From: Torreya grandis
Lineage: Eukaryota > Streptophyta > Pinopsida > Cupressales > Taxaceae
Assembly: GCA_037957365.1 (NCBI GenBank)
Contig: JARHVA010003526.1
Location: 1,198,501 to 1,262,500, forward strand
DNA length: 64,000 bases
Direction of reading: 5' to 3'
Shown here: positions 13,041-26,128 of the stretch, piece by piece
Numbering within the stretch: the first letter of the stretch is position 1
Layout of the letters: each line of letters opens with the position of its first letter
Position numbers and translations under genes: made by a program
Notes under the pieces: model-generated
The model's input: only the letters and a program-made list of their open reading frames with translations
What the model was told of the DNA's origin: nothing
Database searches by the model: none

Positions 13041-14160
13041 ATACTTTTTCAAGGCACCAAATTATTTTTATTATTTATTAGATTAAATAACCCCCTCTTC
13101 ATCATGATATTATATTTTCATAATGGTTCTTTATAATGATTTGGATAGCTAATTGAAAACTCATTTTCATGTAACAATAAACTAGTCTCCTTCATTATAT
13201 TATTTTATTCTAAGTCTAAGGGCACTCATACATTATATTATCATGTTTTCCACATATGAAACATGATCCAAAAAATATTATTCCCATTTTTATACCAAAT
13301 ATTTCATGCCCTCTAGACATGTAATATGATCCTTCATATAGGTGATTACATCTTCCTCCTCATGCATAGACTTTCTCTTGCATGCATACATAGTTTGCAC
13401 ATAAATAATTTATCCTTAAATGTTTTGTTGGATTACTATAACACCATATTTTCCTTGTTTATCCATAAAATTTATTCTCCCTTGCAAAATTCTATTGTTT
13501 ATGAGTCAATTTTTCCTCATCGTTTAGTGCAAACTGATATGCTTCATTCATGGTTTGTATTCTCACAATACTCAGTTCTTTATGGATACTAATTATCAAC
13601 CCATTTAGGTATATTGATACTTTATATTGATTCATTTCACTATGGTTAGATCTAATTGTGATCTTATGAAACTCTTCAACATATTCCTTGACACTGAGAA
13701 TTCTCTACCTCAAATTTTTTAGATTATTTAATAGATCCAACTTATAATATCTAGGTAGGAATTTACATTTCATATTAGAGACCATTATGTCTATTTAAAA
13801 AATATTTAATTTTTACATTCTTATATTCAATTATAATTACTTCCACCAAAAGGTTATGTGACCTTCATCTTGTTATGAGAAAAAATCACTCTCTTTAGGT
13901 TGCATATATCATCAGAATAAAAATAATCCTTACTGTATATGAGATAGTCTATGATCTCTTCAGGGTTTAGTATTTTTTTTTTAAATGGCACATCCACCTA
14001 CATTACTCTAATAATCCTTGAGATATATTTAAGGATAATACCCTCTATTAAATCCATTTGTATTTCATCTTATTGATCATCATCCTCTACTTTAATTCTT
14101 AGTTTTTATTCTTCAAGGTCACTTTGGTAATCTCTTAGCATTAAACCACTTCTTATATAT
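13041..14160 (-). pseudogene. gag of the chromovirus-like element
   Basis: This is the capsid/nucleocapsid protein of the element. On the minus strand, the stretch from about 13770 to 13560 contains FLPRYYKLDL, VKEYVEEFHKI and a YLNGL motif, matching the retrotransposon gag domain, where W-x-x-M...RF-P...EY...F and GL are conserved. Near 13270-13210 a complete zinc knuckle is visible, C-F-I-C-G-K-H-D-N-I-M-Y-E-C (CX2CX4HX4C). Stops follow the knuckle and also break the N-terminal half. Immediately downstream lies the protease, as expected. Confidence 0.75.
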
Positions 14161-14211
14161 TGTTATACAATTTACAACCTAGTTTTTACAACCCTAAATA
14201 TACCCATCACA

Positions 14212-14675
14212 TGAAGGTTGAAACTTACCCAACTAATTGGATAACCTTAGTACCCATAATATAATACCATAGAAAATATAAAAGTGCCAAAAAAAGACTC
14301 ATAAATGTTGATATAATGAAAATAAAATACCTTAATTTCCATACTATTAATATTTGTTTAGAACAATAATATAAGAATTGTTATGGTGGAATTTTTTTTA
14401 TAAGTTACACTAAAATATATATGCCTCTCTATTTTTAACTTATAAAAAAACACAAATGGTGTAGTCACAAAGATGGGGTTTATAATGAAGAAAAATCCTA
14501 ACCTAGAAGCAATTAGATTCCACACACACACACACAAAAGAAGTGAAAATCAAGTTTTTCCATATTAAATCAAAATAAAATATTAGAACAATTTATCATT
14601 ATGAAAGCTATAATATGTGCTCATTATAAGATATAAATGGAATCTTATCCTAGCTATTACAATGGATTTTATAGA
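14212..14675 (-). repeat. 5' LTR of the chromovirus-like element
   Basis: This LTR of about 464 bp starts TGAAGGTTG and is homologous to 8453-8915. Its right end is diverged and placed by alignment of atggattttata with atggactctact. It contains a pure (CA)8 run at 14521-14536, which has shrunk to about (CA)3 in the other LTR. I could not identify a primer binding site on its inner side. Confidence 0.7.
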
Positions 14676-16640
14676 TATTAAAATCTCATTTTATATGATA
14701 AACTAATCTGGTGCACTTGAGAACTACCACTCATGGATCAAACCTTTAGTTTTGGAACTTTATATTACTAGAAGGATCATATTACCCATCTAAATATGCC
14801 TAAATTCTTATTCTATAGTTACACCTTGATATTTAGATTATCTAGATCACCTATAGCCCAAATTCTACATGAAACCTTAATTAATATCCTACTTTTGTAG
14901 TTATAGATATTCAACATCTTTCTATCCTCCTAGAAATTACCATCTAGACTAGGATGTTATAAATACTAAAATATGATATATAGTACATATTTATTACATA
15001 CTTGGAAAATACATAACATGGTTTTACCATTTAGTTCTTGACCTCACCATTGACAAAAAGATTTTGTTCACTATGTCTTTGTGCCTAATTGATTATATTG
15101 TAGCATGACTATTCCTATTATGATGACCATGCAATATATACTATGCAAAAATATCTAAACTTGATCATCATCCTTCATTTCCAATTTTGTATGTGTACCT
15201 ATTTTATATCTTTATGGACACTTGCATCGTAGGTGGACATATGCATCGATGTAAGTGTTTATTTTCTAAAAAAATGTCCAATGCCCAAAAGTCATCCAAT
15301 TTTTAAAAGAAATGTATTACAAAGGTTTTCCTAAGTTCTTTAATGTGAGATATTTCAAAAAGGAATTGGTCTACATATAAGATCAAATTTCATTAATTCA
15401 AAACTTGGAAATAACATACAACACATAAGGAAATATACTAAAAAAACTCAATCAAGTATTAAAGTGAAAGAAACTACCATATTTACATATCAATCATAGG
15501 TTCAATATTTATTTAGGCCTAAAGCATTCAAATATTAGCAAATGAGCCATATTTTCCAAGTTACAAGCTAGGTCACTACATGTATTTACTTATCACACAT
15601 TGTACCCTTGTGCACACATAAGCCCAAAATTATGGGTTAACTACATTATTTTGTCTTTAGAGTATTATCTATGTAACTATCACCCATTTATAGATAGGTA
15701 CTCAAGGTCATATTGACACTATGAGCCCACTAACCCATTTTTTCCATAATCACTCCAAGGGTGAAAAATTAGGGTTTGATCATTTGATAAAGAGTGACTA
15801 TGAACATGATTTGAAGACATCAAACAAAGGCAAAAAAAAACATATAAGTAACTAGTTGTTTTCATCTAGATCTTATCAATATTATGTATAGAACACCTCT
15901 GATAGAGTTACACGCCTACATCAATACAACTATCTAGATATGACCCAAGAATTTAAGGCTATAAAAAGCATATTCACAAAATCTAATGATTGTTTTAAGA
16001 TCATCTTCTTGTCCACTTCAATCCTATTCCTACCTATACCTTCATGTGCACATTAAACCAACTAAGTATATTTTAAAAAACAATTATTGTGATATATATT
16101 GATAGCCAGTCCACTTCAAGTCTATGTCTTCCTAGATTTGCATGTGTATAGTAAACCAAGTAAGTATATATATTTTTTAAATATTATAATATTTATTGAT
16201 TATTTTACTTTACTAATTCTAGTAATCTCAATTGTATAAATTTATAATATTGTTTATCTAAGTTTTCTATTAATTTTCATACTTATTAGATTAGTTCACC
16301 ATCTTGTGTAAAATATAATATAATATTATTAAGCTTAGATACCACCTTATTAAAATTTAGGGTTAAATGTTTGTTGAACCTGACCTTTGGTATCCAAACC
16401 CTAGTGGAATTAAGGTTTCTTAGTTTTATTCTAATTTTTATTTATAAATTGTAAATGTTTTATAATCAAATTTCCTTTTATTTTATAGGAATTGTTCATG
16501 AATGAATATATTATTTATTTCATTTTTCCAATATTTCATATTAAATCTTATTTGTTATTCTTGTACATGACTAAATAGAACAAAAACATAATAAAGGATA
16601 AAAATTGAGTTTTTTTCTACAACTCATTTAGAAATACTAT
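14676..16640. other. No recognisable gene
   Basis: No domain is recognisable on either strand. One weak tandem duplication is visible: 16011-16075 and 16110-16172 share gtccacttcaa...cct...catgtg...taaacca...taagtatat, offset about 98 bp. The rest is AT-rich and featureless to me. Confidence 0.5.
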
Positions 16641-16649
16641 AAAGCTTAT

Positions 16650-17700
16650 ATCCAGACACCACCATGCATGTTACCAACATTTTATTCCACCTATATCTTA
16701 TTCAAGTGAAAATTACCATCCCACACCCATTATTCGCCCAAAACTTATATTTTATTCTATGGTTCACGCTATCATTACTCATAAAGGTAAGGGTGCCCAA
16801 CATATCCCACCACCTATTACTATATAATAGATTTCTCTTAAGCCTAAAATTGTTATCAAATAAAAATGATATGTTATTAACCAATTTAGTAAGAAATATG
16901 CTAAAATTTTAATTGTCAAACTCCTAAAGTAATCTACTATCTGCAAGGATATTTTATATGAATCTTTGCATGAAACACAAGTACCAAGTGATATTAAACC
17001 AAATTATTTTACATATATTGTGTAGTATATCAAAAATAAAGAAAATATTATTACCTTTGATCCAAATTAGCTACCATAAAAGGATAATATGCACCAATAT
17101 TTTCCTTTGTTCATATAAGTGAGTATGCATAACAAGGTAATCAAAAGGGTGTTAGTTGATAATGGTTTGGGCCAAAACATTTGTAGAATGAATTTATTAA
17201 CCACCATGGGTATCATCACCAATATTATTTAAAAATTATATATACACACCAAAGGATTTTATATTCGTGTAGCCCTTCAGTTGGATAAATCACATTAGAT
17301 GTGACATTGGGGCTAAAAATAGTTCCAATCACATTCTAAATAATGTCTCGATCATTACACTATAACTTAATTTTGGGTACACCATGGATACATACTATGA
17401 AATCCATCCCATATAATTACATCAATATTCAAAATTTATTCATTGTGGTACCTTATTCATAATGCCTATTAATGATGAAAACTTCAGATTTTACAAACTG
17501 ACACATTCAAACATAAAAGGGATACCTCAAGTAGTACCACCTAAAAATTGTATTCCAATTAAAAATATACAAACCTATGAAATTGGTGAGTCAAACACAA
17601 TGACTAATTCACCTCTTGAAAAAAATAAATCACTAACCACTAAGGTTCACATGGATGCACATAGAGAGCCTAAATTATTACCAAAATAATCAATGATACT
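16650..17700 (+). pseudogene. Orphan gag-end/protease fragment of a Ty3-like element
   Basis: In plus-strand frames I read a helical stretch, then LHETQVPSDIKPN near 16960, a variable block, then VLVDNGLGQNICRMN near 17150 and a diverged GRPWIH region near 17380, with a GTLFIMPIND end near 17450. The pattern LHxTxVPTDI...VLIDNGS-x-N-I-C is that of the protease region in Tat-like or related plant gag-pol polyproteins. The catalytic Asp of D-N-G is present. The following open stretch 17462-17689 fits the variable linker after protease. No RT follows and no LTRs were found, so this is a fragment. Its lineage is inference. Confidence 0.6.
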
Positions 17701-19810
17701 AAAACCATAAGAAATTCAAACATTTGTGCTTCCTTTATTGGTCAATACTAAACTAGAAGATAACACATTTTTATATTTATATGATAGTGATGATGAACTT
17801 CCTCATTATATGAATTATGAACAACTAAAAAAATAGTTTTGATCCACTTAAGCATCTATTGTATAACCAATTCACACCTATAGGTCTTGGTAAATATAAT
17901 TTAAATTCATTACCATAAGATACAAAACCACATTTAGTAAAGGGAAAGGCATAATAATCATATGAACATGTAAATTATTATTATTCAATCAATTCCTCTT
18001 GGATACAAACTTTGAGTCAACCTTACAATAGACAAATACAAACAAATCATGTGAATAAAATTGAGCCCTATATTTAGGACCCATAACATATTTGATAGAT
18101 TGCATTAAAAAAAGATTATCAACATATAATAATTTATATGTTACTCGAGCATAAGAAGATATATTTTCCTCCTAATAGACATAAATTAGGTGGAATAGTT
18201 ATTCAAAAATAAGGATCACAATATTATACTTGTCATAAAAACATTGGCCATGATAAAAATCATTTTGGGGTATTATAAAGCAAAACTCAAAATTACAAAT
18301 ATGATGGTTATATACAAATTATACTTGAGAAGTAAAAAATATATTTGATATTAGATATTTCAAAATATAAGGATATAAAGAGGCATTATTCAAAACATCC
18401 TAAAAATGAAGATTTAACTATTACTACAAATATTGATGGCACTTATTTTACACACCTTAAGATTAATATAAAAAATCAATAAAATTTTTGTACTATAGAA
18501 TGTTTGTGACATTTGGACCATGATGTACATGAGTTAAAACATTCCCAACTTTTCCAATATTCCCTTGGATACATTATCCTACATATCGCATGCAAACCAA
18601 AAGTTGTTGATACACCAATATGGATAATGAACCAACAACCAAAATTAGCTTTATAATTTGGGAAATAATGGTTGGTAGATATAAAAGAAATTTTAATTAA
18701 ACAAAATTACATTCTCTACTAGTTAAAAAATAAATAAGTTTGCATTACACATTATGGATTTGATGATAAACTCATAACAACAATTTCCAATCATAAATTA
18801 CCAAAAAACATTGAAACATAATAGGTTTTAGAAATTAAAGTACCCAAATATTGAAGCCTTGGTCCCCGAGGTAGAATATTTTCAAATTTAATCATCAAAT
18901 ATTTCAAATATATAAAAAATTAAAATTTAAAAATACCAAAAAACTTTTAGTGTGCTCCTAGTTGTATTATTTCTTAAACATATTTTATTTGGTTCATGCT
19001 AATAGATAGTATATCATTCCAACCTATATACACATACATTTCATGCTTAATTTAAGTGTGATACATACATACCTAGATACATTATATATGCACATATTAA
19101 TTTTGAGCCTTCTCTCTACTCATGTCATAAGTATGTTAGGGGGATCTACTTCTTTGATCATGATACACCTATGTTATGTTATTATATGATCAATTTCCAT
19201 TATCATGTTTGAGATTATATACTTATACATGACTATATCCATAATTATAATTTTCATATTATAATTTTAAAAACACTTATGTTCAAGAACTACTATGTTA
19301 TTTTTAGTTGGTTTCCTATATTCCATGATTTCATCTATACACTTCCTTGAGTGTGTTCCTTGATTTATATTATCATGAATTGTATTAATTTTTTTTATAA
19401 TTTTAATATGTTCCATTAATTATATCCCATGTACCTTTAATTACCTATTTGGATATTTAAATATGTCATTTTATGATTTACAGACATTTGCCTAAGTCAT
19501 GTCCCTTTGACTGTGCAACATTTGAGCATGCCCCTTGTATGAGGTTTACTTGGACCATTTACCTTATATTTTAATTTTGAGTGCTCTTATATGTGTGATT
19601 GATTGGTTTTTAAGCTTAGAATATTACTCACTAGATGTTTCCATTATTTATATTATGCATCTTAGGACTTGATATGATCACATAATATGTACCTCAATGT
19701 TATATCTACTTAGACATGTTACTCTTATATATTACATGATCCATACACAACCTATAAAATTATATTATAATTTTGAGGTATGGTAACTACAAAATTATAT
19801 TTAACCTCAC
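17701..19810. other. No confident gene
   Basis: Plus-strand translation from 17700 to about 18550 looks like the decayed continuation of the protease-containing fragment, with long stretches interrupted by single TAG/TAA codons and a C-H-K-N-I-G-H-D-K-N-H word near 18235 reminiscent of a zinc knuckle. I cannot assign a domain. From 18600 to 19810 nothing is recognisable. Confidence 0.4.
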
Positions 19811-19817
19811 CTATGAA

Positions 19818-20025
19818 ATGGTGCATGTCATAGAGGTATGAATTCATTTTCATAGTTTTAGAATTCAGTGGGGGCATGCCAAAAAGGCATGACCTTCACA
19901 CTAATTCAATACTCAACATCTCTAGAGAGCAGTGGGGGAATGTTATGGAAACACACTCTCCACATTTACACAAATTATTATATTATCTATATTTAGTGGG
20001 GGCATGTCATAAAAACATGTCCTCC
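19818..20025. repeat. Tandem palindromic motif array, about 64-bp period
   Basis: The motif AGTGGGGGCATG or a variant occurs at 19867, 19931 and 19995, exactly 64 bp apart. A weaker relative (ggtgcatgtcatagagg) starts near 19820. Two copies are followed by an inverted repeat (GCATGCC-aaaaa-GGCATG at 19873; gcATGTcataaaaACATgt at 20003), so each could form a short hairpin. The G5 runs stand out in AT-rich surroundings. Confidence 0.65.
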
Positions 20026-20353
20026 TTATTTTCACCAATTTGAAATTCATTATATTTAAAAATTAAATTATGTAGATACATATTTTTGGTAACATTATAT
20101 ACATCATTATTATTTATATACCCATATTTTATCTTGAGACATAAATTAGGTGTATATTATATGTAAAGGGAACTTAAAGTACAAAATCAAATCATTTTAT
20201 AGATTTCAAAAACTATTATGGATTATTTTTAATTGTGGTAAAAGTGAGTTTTTAACAGGGACCCTCCATAATATAAAGCAAAAGTAGGATTGGACTAATA
20301 TCCATATTTACAAAATAAATATTTAACATAGAGTCACCATTAAAAAAGAATTA

Positions 20354-21872
20354 TCAAAAGTATAAAAATAGCCAAAAAATAACAACAAAACATACTAAAA
20401 ACACCTAATAGCTAAGGTTCTTCCAACCTTTCATCATATTATCCCAATTGTTCATCATATTATTAAGCATTGTATCCATCATCTAAAGGCTTTGAGGGTC
20501 CTAATTCTCCTCATTGATTCCTTTTTTATTCTTTTCCACTCTACCATGTTCAAGCATCTCAGTATTCCTATTTTCCACCATTTGAGTCCCATCCATATTT
20601 TGAAGGTAGTTCTACGTTGAAGTTATGTGAAGTTCAATGATCATCCTAATATTATCCTTAAGCATCTCATTTTCACACTCCATTCTATTAATTTTATCAT
20701 CAAACTCTCCCATTTTATCTACAAACTCATTTCTTATTCAATAAATTCCATAATTTTGGTTCAAATTGTTGGCATATTCTTTAAGTATGACATGCTCCCT
20801 CATAAATAAATGCAAGAAAGACTTATGCAAACCTATCTCATCTTACATTTCCCAAAATTTATTCTTGTTTTTAAATGATTCCATAAGATCATCAAAAAAT
20901 TTAATCTTATCTTGATTTATATAGGCATCATTCCCACCTTATTTTAAAACCTTTTAGCACATAACTCTCCTTAATATTGTGTAGACCTTCCACCACATCA
21001 TGCACTTTTTCATCACACATAGACTTTTCATTTACCCCCACATTACCTACCTAAGGTATATCATACACTATCTCCATCTCCCCTACATTTTCCTAGTATT
21101 TATAGACATTATTATTAACCCTATCTATATTTCCTCCTCATCCAAATCAATTAGATCACCACACCACCCCTTTTTTTGAACATTATTAGATTTTTTCTTA
21201 TTGGATATTTTATGGATACTTTTAGGTGTTCAAACTGCTTTATGTAGATTCTTATTAGAATAAAAGATAATTTATATAGGATTTATACCTTTAAAATAAT
21301 AAAGTTCACCACCTAGTGTAGAGGATATAGTATTTTCCCATTCTTAAAATCAATTAGAGAATTATCCAAAAGTGCAAAAGATAAAACAAAAGGATCATGG
21401 GAATATATCTCCTAAAATAATTTAGTATGGGAAAATGGTAATAATGAACTACCATGTAATGGATTTAAAAAATAAAATACCTTATAATTTTATCTCCCAA
21501 TTTGTCATACAACATTGGCAAATACTCTTAAATATATTCACCTTGATACTCAGTGAGTTCTTCACCATCACTCAAATATTTAGTTTTCTCCTCTAGATAA
21601 TACGTGCTAAACTTCATTTATTTATTGTCTTCAATTTTTATTCCTATGACCTAGGTAATAAGACCCTCTAAAATCTCCACTATAACATTGATAGTTTCCA
21701 CCTTGTGATCATTCTAACTATTTATAAACTATCTATAAAGGTACTGGTCATACCCATCAATGGTTTCCATAAACATAACAAGCCCACTAGTCTGTAGAAT
21801 ACCACATACTTATAAATTATTTTTTACTCTCCCAATAGATAGAGGCTCAACCCTATACAAACTACCACCCAT
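20354..21872 (-). pseudogene. Decayed ORF of unknown family, coiled-coil-like C-terminal half
   Basis: On the minus strand an ORF can be followed from ATG at 21872 (MGGSLYRVEPLSIGRVK) to TGA at 20354, about 506 codons. It is interrupted almost only by TAG/TAA and one or two frameshifts. The N-terminal block continues with LQTSGLVMFMETIDGYDQYL, then an acidic region, then an aromatic stretch (YYHFPILN, LLFYLLHFW) near 21460-21380, a segment ending in FFDDLMESFKNK near 20900, and a long Glu/Lys/Asn-rich helical C-terminal half with heptad-like spacing (DKINRMECENEMLK). A short hydrophobic tail ends it. I do not recognise a named family. The wording resembles uncharacterised proteins annotated in repeat-rich plant genomes, which I cannot verify. 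It could be a transposon accessory gene or a dead host gene. Confidence 0.55.
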
Positions 21873-22259
21873 TGTATAACAATACCTAAGGAACCAATGT
21901 AAACTAAAATATAATTAGGAAAATAAGTTAGCAAATGGCACATAGAATATAAGAATTAATCATTTTGATAATTTCCGTTATTCACCAATTGAATGTCATC
22001 ATTATTACACACTAATTTACTTACCTCACATAAAAAAAGATTCATATCAATCATTTATTTGAGTACCACCACAAGAACCCTAACAGTAAAAAAAAGTACC
22101 ACATTCTCATACAAGACCTCCAATAAAACCTCATTAAGAGATATCATTAAAAATAAAATAAATAGTTAATCTCTCTTTCTCTCCATAATAACCTTATATT
22201 CAAAGGTAAAAGATCCATATTTAAACTATAATTTTAAAGAGGTATCCCATAACACATAT

Positions 22260-25200
22260 TAACAAAACAATTAGACAAACAATTACCTGCTTTATAAATG
22301 TGTTGAGAATAGAAATCCTAAAAAGAACATCCCAACATTAAAATTTATTCAATAATAAATAACTGATACTATTATTAGGATTATTATTATTATCATGAAA
22401 ATTAATTACATTCAAAGATTCACCTTAAACAATTAAATTTTACACTACCCAAATGTTTATCCAAATGAATACCCCATAACATTGTTAAAGCCTATGCCAT
22501 ATGACTAGTTTGGAAACCCAAACTACCTTCATACATAGCTATGATAGCTAAATTCACCTCTAATATCCCATCATCCACCCACAATACTTTTTTTTACCTT
22601 TTGATGACCCATGAAACTTTAATTTTGTCTAACCTACTAATGGCTTCCTCGACTTACATCCCTCCAACATCTACACATCTTTGGCTAGAAGAAATGTTCT
22701 CAAAAATTTCTAGCTCTTGGTAATCACTTTATCCTAAGCATTAAATGTTTGATTCTTACTCCATTTAATCACCTTATAATTTTTTTCCAAATTTTATAGA
22801 CCAATTAAACATAACCATTTACATCCCTAAAATCTTTATTAATTTTCTCCTTCCATATGCCCCACAAAATATGTAGAAACACCTATATCCATAATTTTAT
22901 TAAATTTTGATTAGAAAAAAGGAGAAACCTAGGACACACTTATACTAAAAAGTAACATTATGAACCCAATTGACCTAAAACTTACTAATAAAAAATCTCC
23001 AAACCCTGAAAACAAAAGGAATATCAACCATAAATTGATTCACTCTCCATTTCATAGAGAAAACAATAGTTAACTAAAGGCAAACCTCATTTACTTAAAT
23101 TATCCAAGGTAATAATATTATTTTGAAGACATAACCATAATAAAATGTAAATATTAGTAATAATATCCTTATCCTAAACCTTCATCCAAGGAAAAGATTC
23201 CTCATTTTATGGCAACAAAGCTAGATAACCAGACCTAACATGGTAAATCCCATCTCTATAATTAGCCCATAATAATTCATTTTCCTTTAGAATATTAAAA
23301 ATGTGAATCCCCCTTAACACCATATTTAGATAAAACACTATATTCCTCATTACTTTATATTATTCTCAATATAAAGATGTTTCCTATAATTCCCATCATT
23401 CTGAACATGAATATAATCTACCACTCTAACTCCATAAAGTTTTTTCATTTGATCAACAATACATTGCCGAGGTTTAGAATAAATAAGTGGTTTATATAAT
23501 AAACAAATATATTCCCAAAAATTTATATTGATCCCATTCCAAACCTTCCATAAATAACCATTCACAATAATAACCCTATTTTTGATTAAAAAATCTAGAT
23601 ACTAGAACCTTTGCTAAAATCATCCTCATTAAGGATAATATTAGCACTTCTATTATTCAGATATTTAGCCTTAAAAATATTAATCCATATAACTTCCTCC
23701 TTAATGAATATCTAATCCAGCATATCAACCAACACATTATTCATCCATTTTATACTTATTAAACCAAGACTACCATGCCATTTAGATAGACATACATTTT
23801 CCCAAGATACCAATGGTACTCTTCACTTATCCTTAGTCCCAGACCATAGAAATCTCTTTTGAATCCTTTCAATATTATCAAGGATAATTTTAGTCATCTT
23901 TAAAAGAGACATAAAAAAGATTAGATGACTAAAAAATACTTTTAATTAAAATAACTTTACCATCTTGAGAAAGAAATTCCCCTTTCCACCTAAAAAGTTT
24001 ACTTTGAAACCTTTCAATAAGAAAATTCCATTATTGAACCAGTAATTTACCAAAAAACAAAGTCATTCAAAAATACTTATAAAAAATACATCTAATTTTA
24101 CATCCCAAAATGCATGTTATTTTCTATTATCTCAAAGGATTATTAATAAAGAAAAATAAGCTCTATCAAAATTAATCACCTATTTGGAAACCACTTCATA
24201 ATTCACTAAAAATTTCTTCAACTCCTTTACTTACTTTATAGAGGTAATATCAAGGATAATAGTATCATCTACAAACTATTGATGAAGAGTATCATCCACT
24301 TCCTAAGTATCCTTTAACCCCTTAACATTAACACTACCAATAACTGTCAAAATATTTTTACTTAAATAATCATCCATAATAATGAACAAAAATGGAGATA
24401 ATTGATCTCCTTTTCTAATTCCTCTCTTAATAAAAAATAAACCCATAGGGGCACCATTTATGAAAATAGATAACATAGAGGTTAAGACACAATTTTTAAT
24501 CAAATTATAAACATGAAAATGAAAACCAAATTTATGAAGCACTTTATCTAAGAACTGTCAATCCAGCCTATCATAAGCCTTACTCATAATTAATTTAAAC
24601 ACCATACCTGAAAGATTACTCTTATGCATGGAATGAATAGTTTCATGAATTGATATAAATCCATCATGAATTTCTCTTTTAGCCAAAAAACCCCCTTGAT
24701 TTTTATAAATAATCTTCTCCATTAATGACCAAATCTTTATAGCCAAAATCTTAGTAAATAAAGGTATTATTGAATTCATGAATTTTTTTAATAGATATAA
24801 ATAGTTCATTAGTTTCATCCACCACATAAATATAAATAATATCTTAATAAATCTATAAAAAAACTCATTGGGAAGCCATCAGGGCCTGGATCCTTATCTT
24901 TTTTTAAATTGAAAACCTCAACATTAACTTCATCAACTGATAGGAACATAAATAATCTAGCATTATCATGATTATAAATTAAGTAATAATGGATTCCAAC
25001 AAATCATTATCAATATTAACATCAAAATTTTCATTAGCATCAAATAAAGTTTGAAAATAAGATAGTTTCTTCCTTAATAATCTATTAATTAGAAAAAACA
25101 ATCCCATTTGATTGTTTGATTTCAGAAATTTTATTATGGATTCTATGATTAAGATTATAAAAGTGAAAAAACTTTGAATTTATATCACCCTCTTTCAATC

Positions 25201-26103
25201 AAATATCCTTTGATTTTTTCCTTGAAAATGTGTCTATTCTGAACTTTTACATTCCTCTTTACATTTTTAAGCTTGTAACCCAATTTGAATGTGTCCATGC
25301 ATTTAATATCAATATCCCACCATTCTTTGACTTTTTAAATCAAAATATGATGATAAAACCACATGTGATCAAATCTAAAGGGTGTATGAACCTTTATAAT
25401 TCTATCATCTATATTGAGAACAAGTGGATTATGATCATACTCTATTCTTGGAAGAGAGGATAAACAAATCTCAAGTGTGATAAACCAATCAACTAAAATA
25501 AGAACCCAACCAAAATGGGATTGAATAAGATTACCCCCAACTCACCTATTCAACCAAGTAAAAAAAACACCTCTTAATTCAACATCCAAAAGGCTATTAC
25601 TAGTAATGAAACTTGTAATATAATCCATTCTTTCATTATAATCCTAAATACCACCCAAATTTTCCCCAAGATTAATAGACATATTCAAATCCCCAACAAC
25701 CATCCAATTGATTTGATCATAATTAGATCTAAACATATTTTAATAATCCCATAATATATGTCTAATAGTATGAGTATTTAGTGCATAAACATTTGAATAA
25801 ATCAAATTTTTATTTAAATGATAAAAAAATAGTTGAATGATGATTATTTGTAATCAAAACTTTACCCTCCAATAAAGAATCATTCCAAAAATTTATTATT
25901 CACCTGGAAGCCCTTATAGAGCTTAAAATTTCCACTTTAACCTCTTTCCAAATTATATTCTTAGGATATTTCACCATTTATTCATTCATCTTAGTCTCTT
26001 GAATAACTAAAACACAAGGCTTATTATTCTTAGATAAATATTTCAATAAAATATGATTACTAACATGATTAAGGCCCCTAATATTCCAACTAATTAGATT
26101 CAT
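22260..26103 (-). pseudogene. LINE ORF2: endonuclease, reverse transcriptase, RNase H
   Basis: ORF2 nicks the target and reverse-transcribes the LINE RNA. It starts at ATG 26103 with MNLISWNIRGLN, the classical opening of plant L1 ORF2. The AP-type endonuclease shows QETKM near 25990, GDLNM near 25690 and YDHNPL near 25410 (consensus SDHxPL). RT shows QGGF near 24690, SKAYDRLD near 24565, KGDQLSPFLFI near 24400 and the catalytic FVDD near 24260. A thumb and linker region with RFLWSG follows near 23865, and a zf-RVT-like block ends with ILWGIWK near 22860. The RNase H tail shows EALT..LWGI near 22500 and HIYKAGN near 22290. Frames are broken repeatedly by TAA/TAG, so it is inactive. Confidence 0.85.
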
Positions 26104-26128
26104 TTACCATGATAAGAAGGTTCCTTAG

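Larger units (their letters stand above)
8453..14675 (-). mobile_element. Ty3/gypsy chromovirus-like retrotransposon, complete but decayed
   Basis: A full-length element of about 6.2 kb lies on the minus strand. It has a 5' LTR at 14212-14675, gag with a CCHC knuckle, protease, reverse transcriptase, RNase H, integrase, a pyrimidine tract (polypurine on the coding strand) and a 3' LTR at 8453-8915. Domain order PR-RT-RH-INT is that of Ty3/gypsy. The integrase core and its C-terminal region read like the plant chromovirus type in which VYG and SFRK/HFHK blocks occur. No chromodomain could be recognised. No convincing target duplication flanks the pair of LTRs. All frames are broken, so the element is not autonomous. 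Confidence 0.8.

Noticed and set aside
13326..13592. Plus-strand 88-residue ORF
   Set aside because: It is the shadow of the chromovirus-like gag, which reads convincingly on the minus strand.
14521..14536. (CA)8 microsatellite
   Set aside because: A simple repeat inside the LTR, of no wider meaning here.
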